Shown here: positions 7,195 to 15,083 of the stretch, one piece after another
Position numbering within the stretch: position 1 is the first letter of the stretch
How the letters are laid out: every line of letters starts with the position of its first letter
NCBI GenBank assembly: GCA_009840005.1
Contig: VXOR01000079.1
Location: 35,874 to 51,005, forward strand
Direction: 5' to 3'
DNA length: 15,132 nt
DNA from: Gemmatimonadota bacterium
Lineage (GTDB): Bacteria > Latescibacterota > UBA2968 > UBA8231
Notes under the pieces: generated by a model
Database searches by the model: none
What the model was told of the DNA's origin: nothing
What the model saw: only the letters and a program-made list of their open reading frames with translations
Made by a program: the position numbers and the translations under genes

Positions 7195-8151
7195 CTAATT
7201 CAAATAGCGACCGATCTCAATCAATATATCCTCAACAATATCTTCGGGCACACCCGTTAGCTCCAGCCCAGCGGCGCGGGCGTGACCACCGCCGCCAAAG
7301 GTGCCAGCGACTTGACTGACATCGACCTTGTCGCGGGAGCGCAAGCTGATGCGGTAGCATCTAGGGGCTCGTTCCTTGAGCAGTACGGCCACTTCGACGC
7401 CCTTAATCATCAGGCCGTAGTTGACGACCTCGTCCGGCTCGCCCGCGCTCATGGCCTCGCGGTCGAGATGGAGCACCGCCACTCGGCCCCCGAGGTGCAG
7501 CACCAAGCTCTCAATGGCTTGGCCGCGCTGTTTGACCGAGCCGAAGCTCTTGTTGCCGAAGACATCCTGGGCGATGGCGTCGAGACGCGCCCCGCGCCGC
7601 ACTAAATCGGCTGCCACTTCAAAGGTGGTGTCCGTCGTTAGCGAGAAGCGAAAGCCGCCGGTATCGAAGAGAATCCCCGCATAGAGCTGGTCGGCGGCGA
7701 CGCTATCGATCTCATAGTCGAGGCCGCTGGCGAGGTGGTAGAGGAGCTCGCAGGTAGAGCTGACTTCCTCCACGATATTCACTGTGCCGAAGCACTCATT
7801 GTCTTGGTGGTGATCGATGTTGAGGAGACGAATATCGGGGCTGAGACTTGGGCGCACCGGGCCGATGCGGTCGAGGGAGGAGCAGTCGGAGACAATGGCG
7901 CAGCGATAGCGGCTCAAGTCGAGGTCGGCGAAGTGGCGCACGCTGTCCCAGCCGGCGAGAAAGGAGCATTGGCCGGCCGGTGGCTCGGGCAGGCCGATGT
8001 CAGCGCACTTGCCGAGGCCCCTTAGCAGGTGGGCCCAAGCCATGCAGGCACCGATACCGTCGGCGTCGCTGTTGACGTGGGTAGTAAGCAGGAAGTCGTC
8101 TGCTTCCTCAATGAATGCGTGCGTTGCTGTTAGCTGCAGGTCCAAAATCAT
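7195..8151 (-). CDS. nrnA: DHH/DHHA1 phosphodiesterase, NrnA-like (nanoRNase / pAp phosphatase)
   Basis: NrnA-type enzymes degrade 2-5 nucleotide RNAs and/or 3'-phosphoadenosine 5'-phosphate in the cytoplasm using manganese. DHH-domain motifs appear in order: HVNSDADG (H25, D29, D31), D89 in VSDCSS, NIDHH (D113-H114-H115) and LFDTGGF (D163). The DHHA1 substrate-binding loop GGGGHARAAG lies near residues 286-295. The length of 318 is normal for NrnA (about 313). It is the last gene of the mfd run, 18 bases after the methyltransferase stop. The SD-like AAGGGAG is only 2 bases before ATG 8151 but 8 bases before an in-frame TTG two codons later, so the true start could be that TTG. Some relatives act on c-di-AMP-derived pApA; the sequence cannot separate these. 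Confidence 0.92.
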   Translation of the reverse strand: MILDLQLTATHAFIEEADDFLLTTHVNSDADGIGACMAWAHLLRGLGKCADIGLPEPPAGQCSFLAGWDSVRHFADLDLSRYRCAIVSDCSSLDRIGPVRPSLSPDIRLLNIDHHQDNECFGTVNIVEEVSSTCELLYHLASGLDYEIDSVAADQLYAGILFDTGGFRFSLTTDTTFEVAADLVRRGARLDAIAQDVFGNKSFGSVKQRGQAIESLVLHLGGRVAVLHLDREAMSAGEPDEVVNYGLMIKGVEVAVLLKERAPRCYRISLRSRDKVDVSQVAGTFGGGGHARAAGLELTGVPEDIVEDILIEIGRYLN

Positions 8152-8169
8152 TGCTCCCTTCGACTGGGC

Positions 8170-8940
8170 TCAGGGCGAAGCCGCTGGCGGAGCGCGGAGG
8201 ACGAAGTGCAGGCGGTCCGATTCCTCAGTCCCCTCGTCGAAGGTGAAACCGTCGCAGAGCGCGAGCAACTCCCAAGCACTCGCCTCGACGCGGGCGGCGA
8301 CAGCGGCGACCGGATAGATGCGCTGGACATGGGTTTCCTCGAACGCGACATCGCTCTCGTCGCAGCGGATGCGGAAGTGATTGCGCTGTAGCCGCCGGTC
8401 TGGATCGTAGGTGCTGTGCCGCTCGTAGGAAAAACCCGGCCCGCGCTCGCTGTGGCGCATGTTGCGGAAATAGCGTAGCGAATTGCGCTCGGTGCAAATG
8501 TCGAAGACGAAAAGCCCACCCGGCTGCACAATCCCCTGTGCGCCGCGCAGGGCCGCGTCGATGTCGGCTGGTGCGAGCAGATAGTTGATGCTGTCGTACA
8601 GGCAAGTGGCCGAGTCAAAAGGCCCTAGCCCTCCTAGCTGGCGCAGGTCTTGCTGGACGAATTCGACGCTGGTACCAGCACTTTTCTCGTGCGCGACCTC
8701 CAGCATGGCCTCGGAGCGGTCCACGCCCGTTACCTCATAGCCGAGGTAGTGGAGCGCAAAAGACACGTTGCCGGTACCGCAGGCCAAGTCCACGACGCGG
8801 GTGGTGTCGGGAGCAAAGCGGGCGAAAAGCGCGTGGATGTAAGCGGCCCATTGGCCGTAATCGACGTGGGCCATTACATAGTCGTAAATGGGGGCTAGCC
8901 CTTGATAGGGCGATTGCGCGGCGCTACCCACAGCGCACAT
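8170..8940 (-). CDS. Class I SAM-dependent methyltransferase
   Basis: This 256-residue protein has a Rossmann-type methyltransferase fold. Motif I is VVDLACGTGN (D51-N57), the acidic residue after strand 2 is D74 in VTGVDRS, QQDL (97-99) is the adenine-contact region, and PFDSATCLYDSINYLL is the motif IV region. N-terminal YQGLAPIYDYVMAHVDYGQWA is common in the YodH/TylM-like group, which includes small-molecule and sugar N-methyltransferases, but the substrate is not readable. ATG 8940 lies one base after the stop of the S4 gene, so translation is likely coupled. It is the fifth gene in the mfd run. Confidence 0.88.
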   Translation of the reverse strand: MCAVGSAAQSPYQGLAPIYDYVMAHVDYGQWAAYIHALFARFAPDTTRVVDLACGTGNVSFALHYLGYEVTGVDRSEAMLEVAHEKSAGTSVEFVQQDLRQLGGLGPFDSATCLYDSINYLLAPADIDAALRGAQGIVQPGGLFVFDICTERNSLRYFRNMRHSERGPGFSYERHSTYDPDRRLQRNHFRIRCDESDVAFEETHVQRIYPVAAVAARVEASAWELLALCDGFTFDEGTEESDRLHFVLRAPPAASP

Positions 8941-8941
8941 C

Positions 8942-9223
8942 CTAAAAGCTCAAGTCTTCGTAGGGGTCGAGATACTCCTCGCGGAGGATCCGATAAAAGC
9001 GCCGGCGGTCCCGGCGGGAGGGCGGGCGCTCCGGGATGCCGAGCACCTCGATGTCGAGCAGGCGAGAGGGGGTCGCAATGTGTATCTGCTCACCCACGAC
9101 CACGGCGTGCGAAGCCTTGGCCTGCTGGCCGCCGATCTGGACTCGCCCGGCGTCGCAGGCCCGCTTGGCTTCACTGCGCTGCTTGATCAGCCCCGTGTTC
9201 TTCAGAAAGATATCCAGTCGCAT
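8942..9223 (-). CDS. rqcP: S4-domain RNA-binding protein, RqcP/Hsp15-like
   Basis: The S4 domain spans nearly the whole protein: MRLDIFLKNTGLIKQRSEAK, then GRVQIGGQQAKASHAVVVGE, then a basic tail RRDRRRFYRILREEY. From memory this matches Firmicutes RqcP (YabO; MRLDKFLK..LIKRR..AK) more closely than enteric Hsp15. RqcP binds stalled 50S-peptidyl-tRNA complexes and supports RqcH-driven alanine tailing. In Bacillus, yabO also lies a few genes from mfd, a similar neighbourhood. MRLD at ATG 9223 fits the family start (93 residues). ATG 9253 has a GAGG 9 bases upstream and would add 10 residues. Either start lies inside the 3' end of the surA-like gene, overlapping it by 53 or 83 bases. No rqcH is in the window. 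Confidence 0.88.
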   Translation of the reverse strand: MRLDIFLKNTGLIKQRSEAKRACDAGRVQIGGQQAKASHAVVVGEQIHIATPSRLLDIEVLGIPERPPSRRDRRRFYRILREEYLDPYEDLSF

Positions 9224-10508
9224 TCTGTACCGGTCGGCGCAAGTTTTCCTCATCGAGCCGAACCTCGATGTGGATTTGCTGCCGGTATTCGTCGATTAGT
9301 TGGCGCACGGCTTGGGCGGTGCGGCTTTCGCGGATCAGGCTCTCGATTATGGCTTGATCGTCGTCAATTTTGATGATGTGGCCGCCATCGTCAAAAAAGA
9401 AGGGTTCGCTGATCTCGCCCAGCTTGAGATTGCGGAGGTAAGGCTGGAGGAATTCGGGAATCTGATTTTTAGGGAAGGTGCCCCAGAGGCCGCCCTGCAT
9501 GGCCGTCTGCGGATTGGCCGAATACTGGCGGGCGAGCTGGGAAAACTCCTCGCCGTTCTGAGCGCGGTGGCGCAAATCCTCTAGTGTTTCCTGCGCCCGC
9601 GCTTGGTCGCTTTCCGAGGTTTGGGCCAAGACGAGAATGTGGCTGGCGCAGATGGAGTCTTCGCGCTTTTCGCGCACTTGGATCAAGTGGTAGCCATAGG
9701 GACTCAAAACCGGCTCGCTGGTCTGGCCCGGTTTGAGCGCAAAGGCCGCTTCCTCGAACTCGGGCACCAAGGTCCCAGGCGAGAAACAGCCCAAGTCGCC
9801 GCCGAGCGAGGCGCTGCCGGGATCTTCAGAGTGGGTGCGGGCTATGGCAGCGAAATTGCCGCCAGCGTCCAGCAGAGCCTGAATCTCTTCGACCCGCGCC
9901 CGCTTTTCTTTTAGTACTTCATCGCTGGGCAGGACTTGGATCAGAATGTGGCTGAGCGAGATTTGGGAAGGCAAGGTATCTTGGTGGGCGACGAGGAATT
10001 CTTCTACGTCGCGGTGGCTGACGTGTACCTGGTACGAGACAAAGGCGCGCATCTGGCGCGAGAGCAGGCGATGGCGAATTTCCTTGCGGTAACGGGCCTT
10101 GAGCTGACGCTCGCTCAATCCCACGCGCTTTAGCATCTGCGCGAATTCTCCGTCGTCCATGCTGCTCTTGGCCATCTGGAACTGCTGGCCGAGCATTTCC
10201 TCGACTTCGGAGGGGTCGATCTGAATGCTGTCCTGTTGGGCCTTGAGGACCAGTACTTGCTCGTCGATCATGGCGTCGAGGATCTCGCGGCGGAGCGCCG
10301 TGATTTGCTCGGATTCGGCAAAGACTGACAGCCCGCGCTGCTCGGCCTCAAAGCGCAGTCGGTAGTTGAGTTCGGACCAAAGGATCGTGTGGTTGTCAAC
10401 GGTGGCGACGATGCGGTCGATGAGTTCGGGCAAGGCCCCTGCTCGCGGCGCGATACACAGCGCGAGGCAGAGCGCAAACAACAGGCGAGTTGGCGAATGC
10501 AGTAGCAT
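9171..10508 (-). CDS. surA: SurA-like periplasmic chaperone/peptidyl-prolyl isomerase with two parvulin domains
   Basis: SurA escorts unfolded outer-membrane proteins across the periplasm. ATG 10508 gives 445 residues (E. coli SurA 428) with a signal peptide (1-25, core LLFALCLALCIA, likely cleaved after AGA). A SurA_N-type chaperone region follows (about 26-170, IDRIVATVDNHTILWSELN). Parvulin domain 1 is about 183-278 (SLSHILIQ, YGYHLIQV) and domain 2 about 285-382 (CASHILVL, GGHIIKI). The start lies 2 bases after the stop of the preceding PpiC gene (TGATTATG). Upstream in-frame codons reaching 10754 are read from the other gene's sequence and are rejected. Presence of this protein implies a periplasm, hence a diderm cell. 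It is the third gene of the mfd run. Confidence 0.94.
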   Translation of the reverse strand: MLLHSPTRLLFALCLALCIAPRAGALPELIDRIVATVDNHTILWSELNYRLRFEAEQRGLSVFAESEQITALRREILDAMIDEQVLVLKAQQDSIQIDPSEVEEMLGQQFQMAKSSMDDGEFAQMLKRVGLSERQLKARYRKEIRHRLLSRQMRAFVSYQVHVSHRDVEEFLVAHQDTLPSQISLSHILIQVLPSDEVLKEKRARVEEIQALLDAGGNFAAIARTHSEDPGSASLGGDLGCFSPGTLVPEFEEAAFALKPGQTSEPVLSPYGYHLIQVREKREDSICASHILVLAQTSESDQARAQETLEDLRHRAQNGEEFSQLARQYSANPQTAMQGGLWGTFPKNQIPEFLQPYLRNLKLGEISEPFFFDDGGHIIKIDDDQAIIESLIRESRTAQAVRQLIDEYRQQIHIEVRLDEENLRRPVQNATGYLSEEHGADQAAQ

Positions 10509-10510
10509 AA

Positions 10511-11332
10511 TCAGGGCTTGGTGGGGGCTGCGATAGCCCAGTCTGTGGATTTTTTGAGTTTGGCGACGAGTTGGTCGAGCTGAGATTGATGATGCTTGCG
10601 CACCAGCGCCTCGACGATCTGGGAATGCACCTGTGTTAGGTCGCGGACTGTGCCAGCCTCGCAGTGGTCTAGGACCTGAATGAGGTGATAGCCGTACTCG
10701 GTCGGCACTGGCTCGGAAATAATCTTGACCGGTAGTCTTTGGCACGCGGCCCACAGGATGGGATTTTCTACTTCGGAGAAATAGCCCATCTCGCCTCCTT
10801 CGTTGCGGGTAGCGGCATCGTGCGAGTACTTGCGAGCCACCTCGGCAAAACTCTCGCCGCGCTGCAGCAGAGTTTGACGCCGGGCGCTGGCCTCGCGCTG
10901 GCTAGTCAAGAGAATGTGCCGCGCCCTAATCTCGGGGTGCTGTCGGCGAAAATCGGCTTGATGCTCGTCGTAGTAGCGGCGGATTGCAGCCTCGCTGAAG
11001 ACGAGCTCTTGGTCTTGGAACTCGGAGTCGAGCAAGGCCGCCACCAGCAGGTCTCGCCGCATCTGGGCTAGGAGCGTTTTGAGCCGCGCTTGTTGGTGGA
11101 GCCCGCGGTCGAGCGCTTCCTGATAGAGCAGTTCTTGGCGCACCCAGGTCTCGATGAGTCGCGCCCGCTCCTCTTCGGCTAGCTCGGCGTCGAGGTCGGG
11201 CGCGAGTTGACTGGCAATCTCGCTCTCGGTGAGTTCGGCATCTCCGACGCGGGCGACGATGTCGCGGCTGCGCGACGATTCGCACCCCGGCAGTGCGCCG
11301 AGTGCGAGCGCGATGGCAAGCAGTGCGTTCAG
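10511..11332 (-). CDS. PpiC-type parvulin lipoprotein with proposed CTG start
   Basis: This is a peptidyl-prolyl isomerase-type foldase with one parvulin domain (about 134-222; RARHILLTSQ, GGEMGYFS, YGYHLIQV) after a helical N-terminal region. No ATG, GTG or TTG lies at a sensible place. CTG 11332 is preceded 7 bases upstream by a perfect GGAGG and overlaps the mfd stop as CTGA. It yields MNALLAIALALGALPGC, a lipoprotein signal peptide with lipobox LPGC (C17). The mature protein would be membrane-anchored, 273 residues before processing, like PrsA- or SurA-type foldases. The only alternative found is an ATG at 11449, well inside mfd, which would put 39 arginine/proline-rich residues before the signal. 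The surA-like gene follows 2 bases downstream. Confidence 0.88.
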   Translation of the reverse strand: MNALLAIALALGALPGCESSRSRDIVARVGDAELTESEIASQLAPDLDAELAEEERARLIETWVRQELLYQEALDRGLHQQARLKTLLAQMRRDLLVAALLDSEFQDQELVFSEAAIRRYYDEHQADFRRQHPEIRARHILLTSQREASARRQTLLQRGESFAEVARKYSHDAATRNEGGEMGYFSEVENPILWAACQRLPVKIISEPVPTEYGYHLIQVLDHCEAGTVRDLTQVHSQIVEALVRKHHQSQLDQLVAKLKKSTDWAIAAPTKP

Positions 11333-14300
11333 AGGATTTCCTCCAGGGTATTGCGCACCTTTTCTAGGCGCTCTATCTCGTCGCGGCCCGACACCCGGGC
11401 CTCGATCTTGAGCTGTTCGCCCAAGTCGAAGTCTAGCTGGGCGGAACATTGCTCCACCATCTTCTGGATGTCGGCTGGTGAGACTGGCCTGTCTGGTGGA
11501 AAGGCCAGGCGCAGGCGACTCTGCTCCAACTGAACGCTTACGAGGCCGAGCTGGCGGGCCATGATCTTGATTTCCATGATGTGCATTAGCGAACGTGCTG
11601 GCTGGGGCAGGCGGCCAAAGCGATCCTGCATCTCTTCGCGGATATCCAAAAGTTCGACAATGCGGCCAGCGTCAGCTAAGCGCTGGTAGAACTCCATCTT
11701 TTGGTTTGGGTCGTGCAGGTACTCATCTGGAATATAAGCCGAGACCGCAATTTTTATTTCTGGTTCGGGGTTGTCGGGCGAGTATTCGCCCTTGATCTCG
11801 CGCATGGCCTCGTCGAGCAAGCGGCAGTAGAGGTCGAAGCCGACCGCGGCGATAAATCCGTGTTGCTGCGCCCCGACTAGGTTGCCGGCACCGCGAATCT
11901 CTAGATCGCGCATGGCAATGTTGAACCCAGATCCCAAATCGGCGAATTCCTCAATGGCGCGCAGGCGCAGGCGGCTCTTCTTGGTCAGCCTTTTGCCCTT
12001 GGGTACCAGCAGATAGGCGTAGGCGCGCTCATTGGAGCGGCCGACTCGGCCTCTGATTTGGTAGAGCTGGCTCAGGCCCAGCGCATCGGCGCGGTTGACG
12101 ATGATGGTGTTGACCGAAGGGATGTCGATACCCGATTCAATGATCATAGTGCAGACTAAACAGTCGTACTTTCGTTCCAAGAAATCGACCATGACCTTCT
12201 CTAGTTGCTTGGGTGGCATCTGCCCGTGGGCGACGCCGAAACGCACTTGCGGCAAGAGGTCTTGCAGGTATTCCACGAGTCGCTGAATCGACTGCACTCG
12301 GTTGTGGACGACGTAAACTTGACCGCCGCGCTCGACTTCGCGGTGGATGGCCTCGGCAATGCGGCTCTCGTCAAAAGCTAGAATCTCGGTGTGGATGGGC
12401 AAGCGGTCCTGCGGCGGGGTATTGATCACCGACATGTCCCGAGCGCCCATCATCGACATGTGCAGGGTGCGCGGGATCGGGGTCGCCGTCAGGGTCAGCA
12501 CATCGACGAGCCGCTTCAGTTGCTTGAGCCGCTCCTTGTGGCGGACCCCAAAGCGCTGCTCCTCATCGACGATCAAGAGCCCTAAGTCGCGGAAGCGGAT
12601 GTCCTTGGAGAGGATGCGATGGGTACCGATGAGTACATCGACGTGGCCGTTTTTGAGGTCTCGGAGGATCTGCTGCTGCTCCTTGGGGGAGCGGAAGCGG
12701 CTGAGCACCTCGACGCGTGCTGGGGTGTGCCCCATGCGTTCCGAGAAGGTCTGGTAATGCTGCTCGGCGAGAATGGTGGTGGGCACCAGCACGGCGGTCT
12801 GCTTGTGGTCGCAGATGGCCTTGAAGGCCGCGCGCACGGCGACTTCGGTCTTGCCGTAGCCCACGTCGCCGCAGACTAGGCGATCCATCGGATGCGGCTC
12901 TTCCATGTCCTTTTTGACTTCTTCCATGGTGCGCAACTGGTCGGGCGTCTCTTGGAAGGGAAAGGCCGCTTCTAGCTCCCGGTGCAGAGGGCCATCGGCT
13001 GAGAACACAAAGCCGGGCCGGGCCTTGCGCTCGGCGTAGAGGTGTACCAGCTCGCTGGCCATTTTGAATATCTCTTCGCGCGTGCGCTCCTTGAGTTTTT
13101 CCCAAGCGGCACTGCCCAGCTTGCTGAGCAGGGGCACTTCGCCTTCGGCGCTGGAATACTTGCGCAGGCGGTCGAGCTGTTCGACGGGAACGAAGACGCG
13201 GTCTTGGTCCTGATAGGCCACGACGAGGCAATCGTGCTCGCGTCCGCCGATCCGCAGGCGGCGGATGCCCGAGTAGCGGCCAATGCCGTGGTCGATGTGG
13301 ACGGCGAAATCGCCGCGCTGCAAGGCTCCGTAGTTGGCGATGGACTTGGCTGCCTTGAACCGGCGGTAGCGATAGCGGCGCTTCTGGCGGCTGAAGATCT
13401 CGTGGTCGTTGAGCAGGGCTAGCTGGGCTTGCGGAAAGGTAAAGCCCCGGTGCAGCGAGCCAAGGCCGAAGTGGATCTCGGGACAGTCGGCAAAAATTTC
13501 CTGTAAGCGGCTGGCTTGCCCCTTGGTTTCGCAGCGGATGTGGATGGCGTAGGACTCGGTTGCGAGCCGGTCGATTTCCCGCTGAAGGAGGGTGCGCTCG
13601 CCGGCAAAGACGCGCGGCTCTGTGGCCTCGAAGCGGACGGCTTTGTCGAGCTGGCCCAAGGGCGCTGGTTCGAGCCGGGTGCGGTTTTCTAGCTGCGCGA
13701 GGAGCCAGTTCCCATCTCGCAGGAGTGCCGACGGGGACAGCAGCGACTCTTTGTGCCGCGACCGCTCGTACTCTTGGCTTGGCTTGGCTTCGGCCTTGTC
13801 GAGGGCTGCGGCGATTTCCTCGCACTCCTCCAAAAAGAGCACGGGCTCCTTGAGGTACTCAAAAAGCCCGTCGTCGCGGCCGTAGAGCAGGGCGGTGTAG
13901 CTCTCAATGCCGTCGAGCGACTCGCCTAGCTCTAGCTGGTCTTTCAGCGGAGCGAGGGCCTCTACTGCGCCAGCGGCTTCTATCCGCTGGAGGTAATCTT
14001 CGTAAAAAGGGGAGTCGAGCAGTACCTCGCATGCCGGCAGCACCCAAGCCTCTTCGCAGGTGCTCAGCGAGCGCTGGGTGCTGACGTCGAAGTAGCGGAT
14101 GGATTCGATCTCATCGCCGAAGAACTCGCAGCGGTAGGGATGCTCAACGCCGAAAGGGTATATGTCGAGGATGCCGCCGCGCAGGCTGAACTGTCCGATG
14201 CCGTCGATGGCTGCCACGCGATCGAAGCCGCAGGCGACCCAGTGCGAGCAGAGCGCATCGAGGTCGCGTTCCTCTCCTACCTTGAGGACCTCCGTGCCCA

Positions 14301-14727
14301 ATTCGAGGGCATGAGGTGGGATTAGCGGATCGAGCAGGGCCGCGACCGGGGCGACGACAATGGCCGGTTCGCCGCGCATGAGCCGAGCGGCGGCGGCCAC
14401 GCGCAAGCTGGTAATTTCGGGGTCCGGGGACTGCCGGTCGTAGATTCCAACGTCCCAAGCAGGAAAGTAATGGACCATCTGCTCACCGGCGATGATTTGG
14501 AGATCGTCGCGCCACTGTTCGGCGCGGTCTTCGTCGGCCGCGACGATGAGCACAGGGCGTTCGAGAGTTGTGCGGATATGGCTGGCGAGAAACGCGGCTA
14601 GGGCCGTAGGCAGCCCGTGGAACAGGATGTGTTGCTGTCCATTGGCAAGCCGGGCGACGATCTCTTTGAAGTGGTCCGTCTGGGACGTCAGGCGAACGAT
14701 GTGGTCGAGTGAATGGGCTGAATCCAT
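11329..14727 (-). CDS. mfd: Transcription-repair coupling factor Mfd
   Basis: Mfd removes RNA polymerase stalled at DNA lesions and recruits UvrA for excision repair. At 1132 residues it is full length (E. coli 1148). The N-terminal UvrB-like module includes QFSLRGGILDIYPFG (179-193). The RNA-polymerase-interacting (CarD-like) domain is about 470-540 (DFAVHIDHGIGRYSGI). RecG-type translocase motifs are Walker A GDVGYGKTE (620-628), DEEQ (721-724), TATPIPRTLHMS (747-758) and QIRGRVGRS (890-898), followed by RGAGNLVGAQQHGF (945-958). The C-terminal D7 region contains EFYQRL and related motifs. No frameshift is seen. Its start has only a weak SD. It follows the tRNA-Ala terminator by about 76 bases, where its own promoter should lie, and it heads a six-gene run. 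Confidence 0.98.
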   Translation of the reverse strand: MDSAHSLDHIVRLTSQTDHFKEIVARLANGQQHILFHGLPTALAAFLASHIRTTLERPVLIVAADEDRAEQWRDDLQIIAGEQMVHYFPAWDVGIYDRQSPDPEITSLRVAAAARLMRGEPAIVVAPVAALLDPLIPPHALELGTEVLKVGEERDLDALCSHWVACGFDRVAAIDGIGQFSLRGGILDIYPFGVEHPYRCEFFGDEIESIRYFDVSTQRSLSTCEEAWVLPACEVLLDSPFYEDYLQRIEAAGAVEALAPLKDQLELGESLDGIESYTALLYGRDDGLFEYLKEPVLFLEECEEIAAALDKAEAKPSQEYERSRHKESLLSPSALLRDGNWLLAQLENRTRLEPAPLGQLDKAVRFEATEPRVFAGERTLLQREIDRLATESYAIHIRCETKGQASRLQEIFADCPEIHFGLGSLHRGFTFPQAQLALLNDHEIFSRQKRRYRYRRFKAAKSIANYGALQRGDFAVHIDHGIGRYSGIRRLRIGGREHDCLVVAYQDQDRVFVPVEQLDRLRKYSSAEGEVPLLSKLGSAAWEKLKERTREEIFKMASELVHLYAERKARPGFVFSADGPLHRELEAAFPFQETPDQLRTMEEVKKDMEEPHPMDRLVCGDVGYGKTEVAVRAAFKAICDHKQTAVLVPTTILAEQHYQTFSERMGHTPARVEVLSRFRSPKEQQQILRDLKNGHVDVLIGTHRILSKDIRFRDLGLLIVDEEQRFGVRHKERLKQLKRLVDVLTLTATPIPRTLHMSMMGARDMSVINTPPQDRLPIHTEILAFDESRIAEAIHREVERGGQVYVVHNRVQSIQRLVEYLQDLLPQVRFGVAHGQMPPKQLEKVMVDFLERKYDCLVCTMIIESGIDIPSVNTIIVNRADALGLSQLYQIRGRVGRSNERAYAYLLVPKGKRLTKKSRLRLRAIEEFADLGSGFNIAMRDLEIRGAGNLVGAQQHGFIAAVGFDLYCRLLDEAMREIKGEYSPDNPEPEIKIAVSAYIPDEYLHDPNQKMEFYQRLADAGRIVELLDIREEMQDRFGRLPQPARSLMHIMEIKIMARQLGLVSVQLEQSRLRLAFPPDRPVSPADIQKMVEQCSAQLDFDLGEQLKIEARVSGRDEIERLEKVRNTLEEIL
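11330..11344 (-). promoter_or_regulatory. Shine-Dalgarno and CTG start deciding the PpiC lipoprotein N-terminus
   Basis: GGAGG (11344-11340), a 7-base spacer, then CTG (11332-11330) that shares bases with the mfd TGA. The SD itself lies within the last mfd codons, a classic translational-coupling layout except for the CTG. Confidence 0.65.
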
Positions 14728-14803
14728 TCTGTTCTCAACGTGCTAGTAGAGAAATTTGTGCGGCGAAAACAGCCGGAGGGCATGTTCACGGTCGAGAAAT
14801 CCG

Positions 14804-14840
14804 AAAAAAAGGGTCTGCGACGGCATGTCGTAAACCCTTT
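14804..14840 (-). terminator. Intrinsic terminator of the tRNA-Ala gene
   Basis: On the minus strand, AAAGGGT and ACCCTTT pair around an inner CGAC/GTCG stem, and the outer stem runs into a continuous T-stretch (14810-14804). It lies 20 bases after the tRNA CCA end and separates the tRNA from mfd. Confidence 0.8.
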
Positions 14841-14859
14841 ATTACCTGACAGCTTATCA

Positions 14860-14935
14860 TGGTGGAGCTGAGGGGAATCGAACCCCTGACCTCCTGAATG
14901 CCATTCAGGCGCTCTCCCAACTGAGCTACAGCCCC
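14860..14935 (-). tRNA. tRNA-Ala (anticodon GGC), CCA end encoded
   Basis: The minus strand shows a full cloverleaf. Acceptor GGGGCTG pairs with CAGCTCC, including the G3-U70 wobble that is the main alanine identity element. D-arm sequence AGCTCAGTTGGGAGAGC is present. The anticodon stem CCTGA/TCAGG encloses loop ATGGCAT with anticodon GGC, reading GCC. The T arm is CAGGGGTTCGATTCCCCTC. The discriminator is A73, followed by a genome-encoded CCA (14862-14860). The tRNA body is 14863-14935. A promoter lies just upstream and a terminator just downstream, so it is transcribed alone. Confidence 0.97.
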
Positions 14936-14947
14936 ACAAGAGCAAAA

Positions 14948-14977
14948 AAGATAAGCAATCCCCCGCTACATCGTCAA
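14948..14977 (-). promoter_or_regulatory. Likely sigma-70-type promoter of tRNA-Ala
   Basis: TTGACG (14977-14972) is followed after 18 bases by TATCTT (14953-14948); the overlapping TTATCT would give a 17-base spacer. The predicted transcript start lies only a few bases before the mature tRNA 5' end, as is common for single tRNA genes. Confidence 0.6.
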
Positions 14978-15070
14978 GGAGGCGAGTTCAGCGGTAGTGG
15001 ATCACGTTGAATTTTTTTGGCTGTTTTGTCTCCCTACGGAAGGGATACCACTTTCAAAATAGAGTACTAC

Positions 15071-15083
15071 CTGACGTTACGCA
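15071..15083 (+). repeat. Third copy of the element terminal repeat at the right edge
   Basis: CTGACGTTACGCA here is an exact copy of the right-hand end (7131-7143, reverse-complemented) of the element at 7045-7144. It has the orientation of a left end, so any element would extend rightward beyond the window. The bases inside it do not resemble the interior of the first element. Confidence 0.6.

Noticed and set aside
10509..10754. Upstream extension of the surA-like ORF (82 extra residues)
   Set aside because: The extension reads through the 3' part of the PpiC gene in another frame, is arginine/proline-rich, and would bury a good signal peptide that starts at ATG 10508.
11333..11449. Start of the PpiC gene at ATG 11449 inside mfd
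   Set aside because: It would place 39 shadow-frame residues before a clean lipoprotein signal peptide; a strong SD points to CTG 11332 instead.
14860..14935. tRNA-Ala as an integration site of a genomic island
   Set aside because: The neighbours are housekeeping genes, no integrase is seen, and I found no second copy of the tRNA 3' end within the window.
14688..14945. 85-codon minus-strand ORF over the tRNA and mfd start
   Set aside because: It crosses the tRNA-Ala gene and its terminator and overlaps the mfd start in another frame; it shows no protein features.
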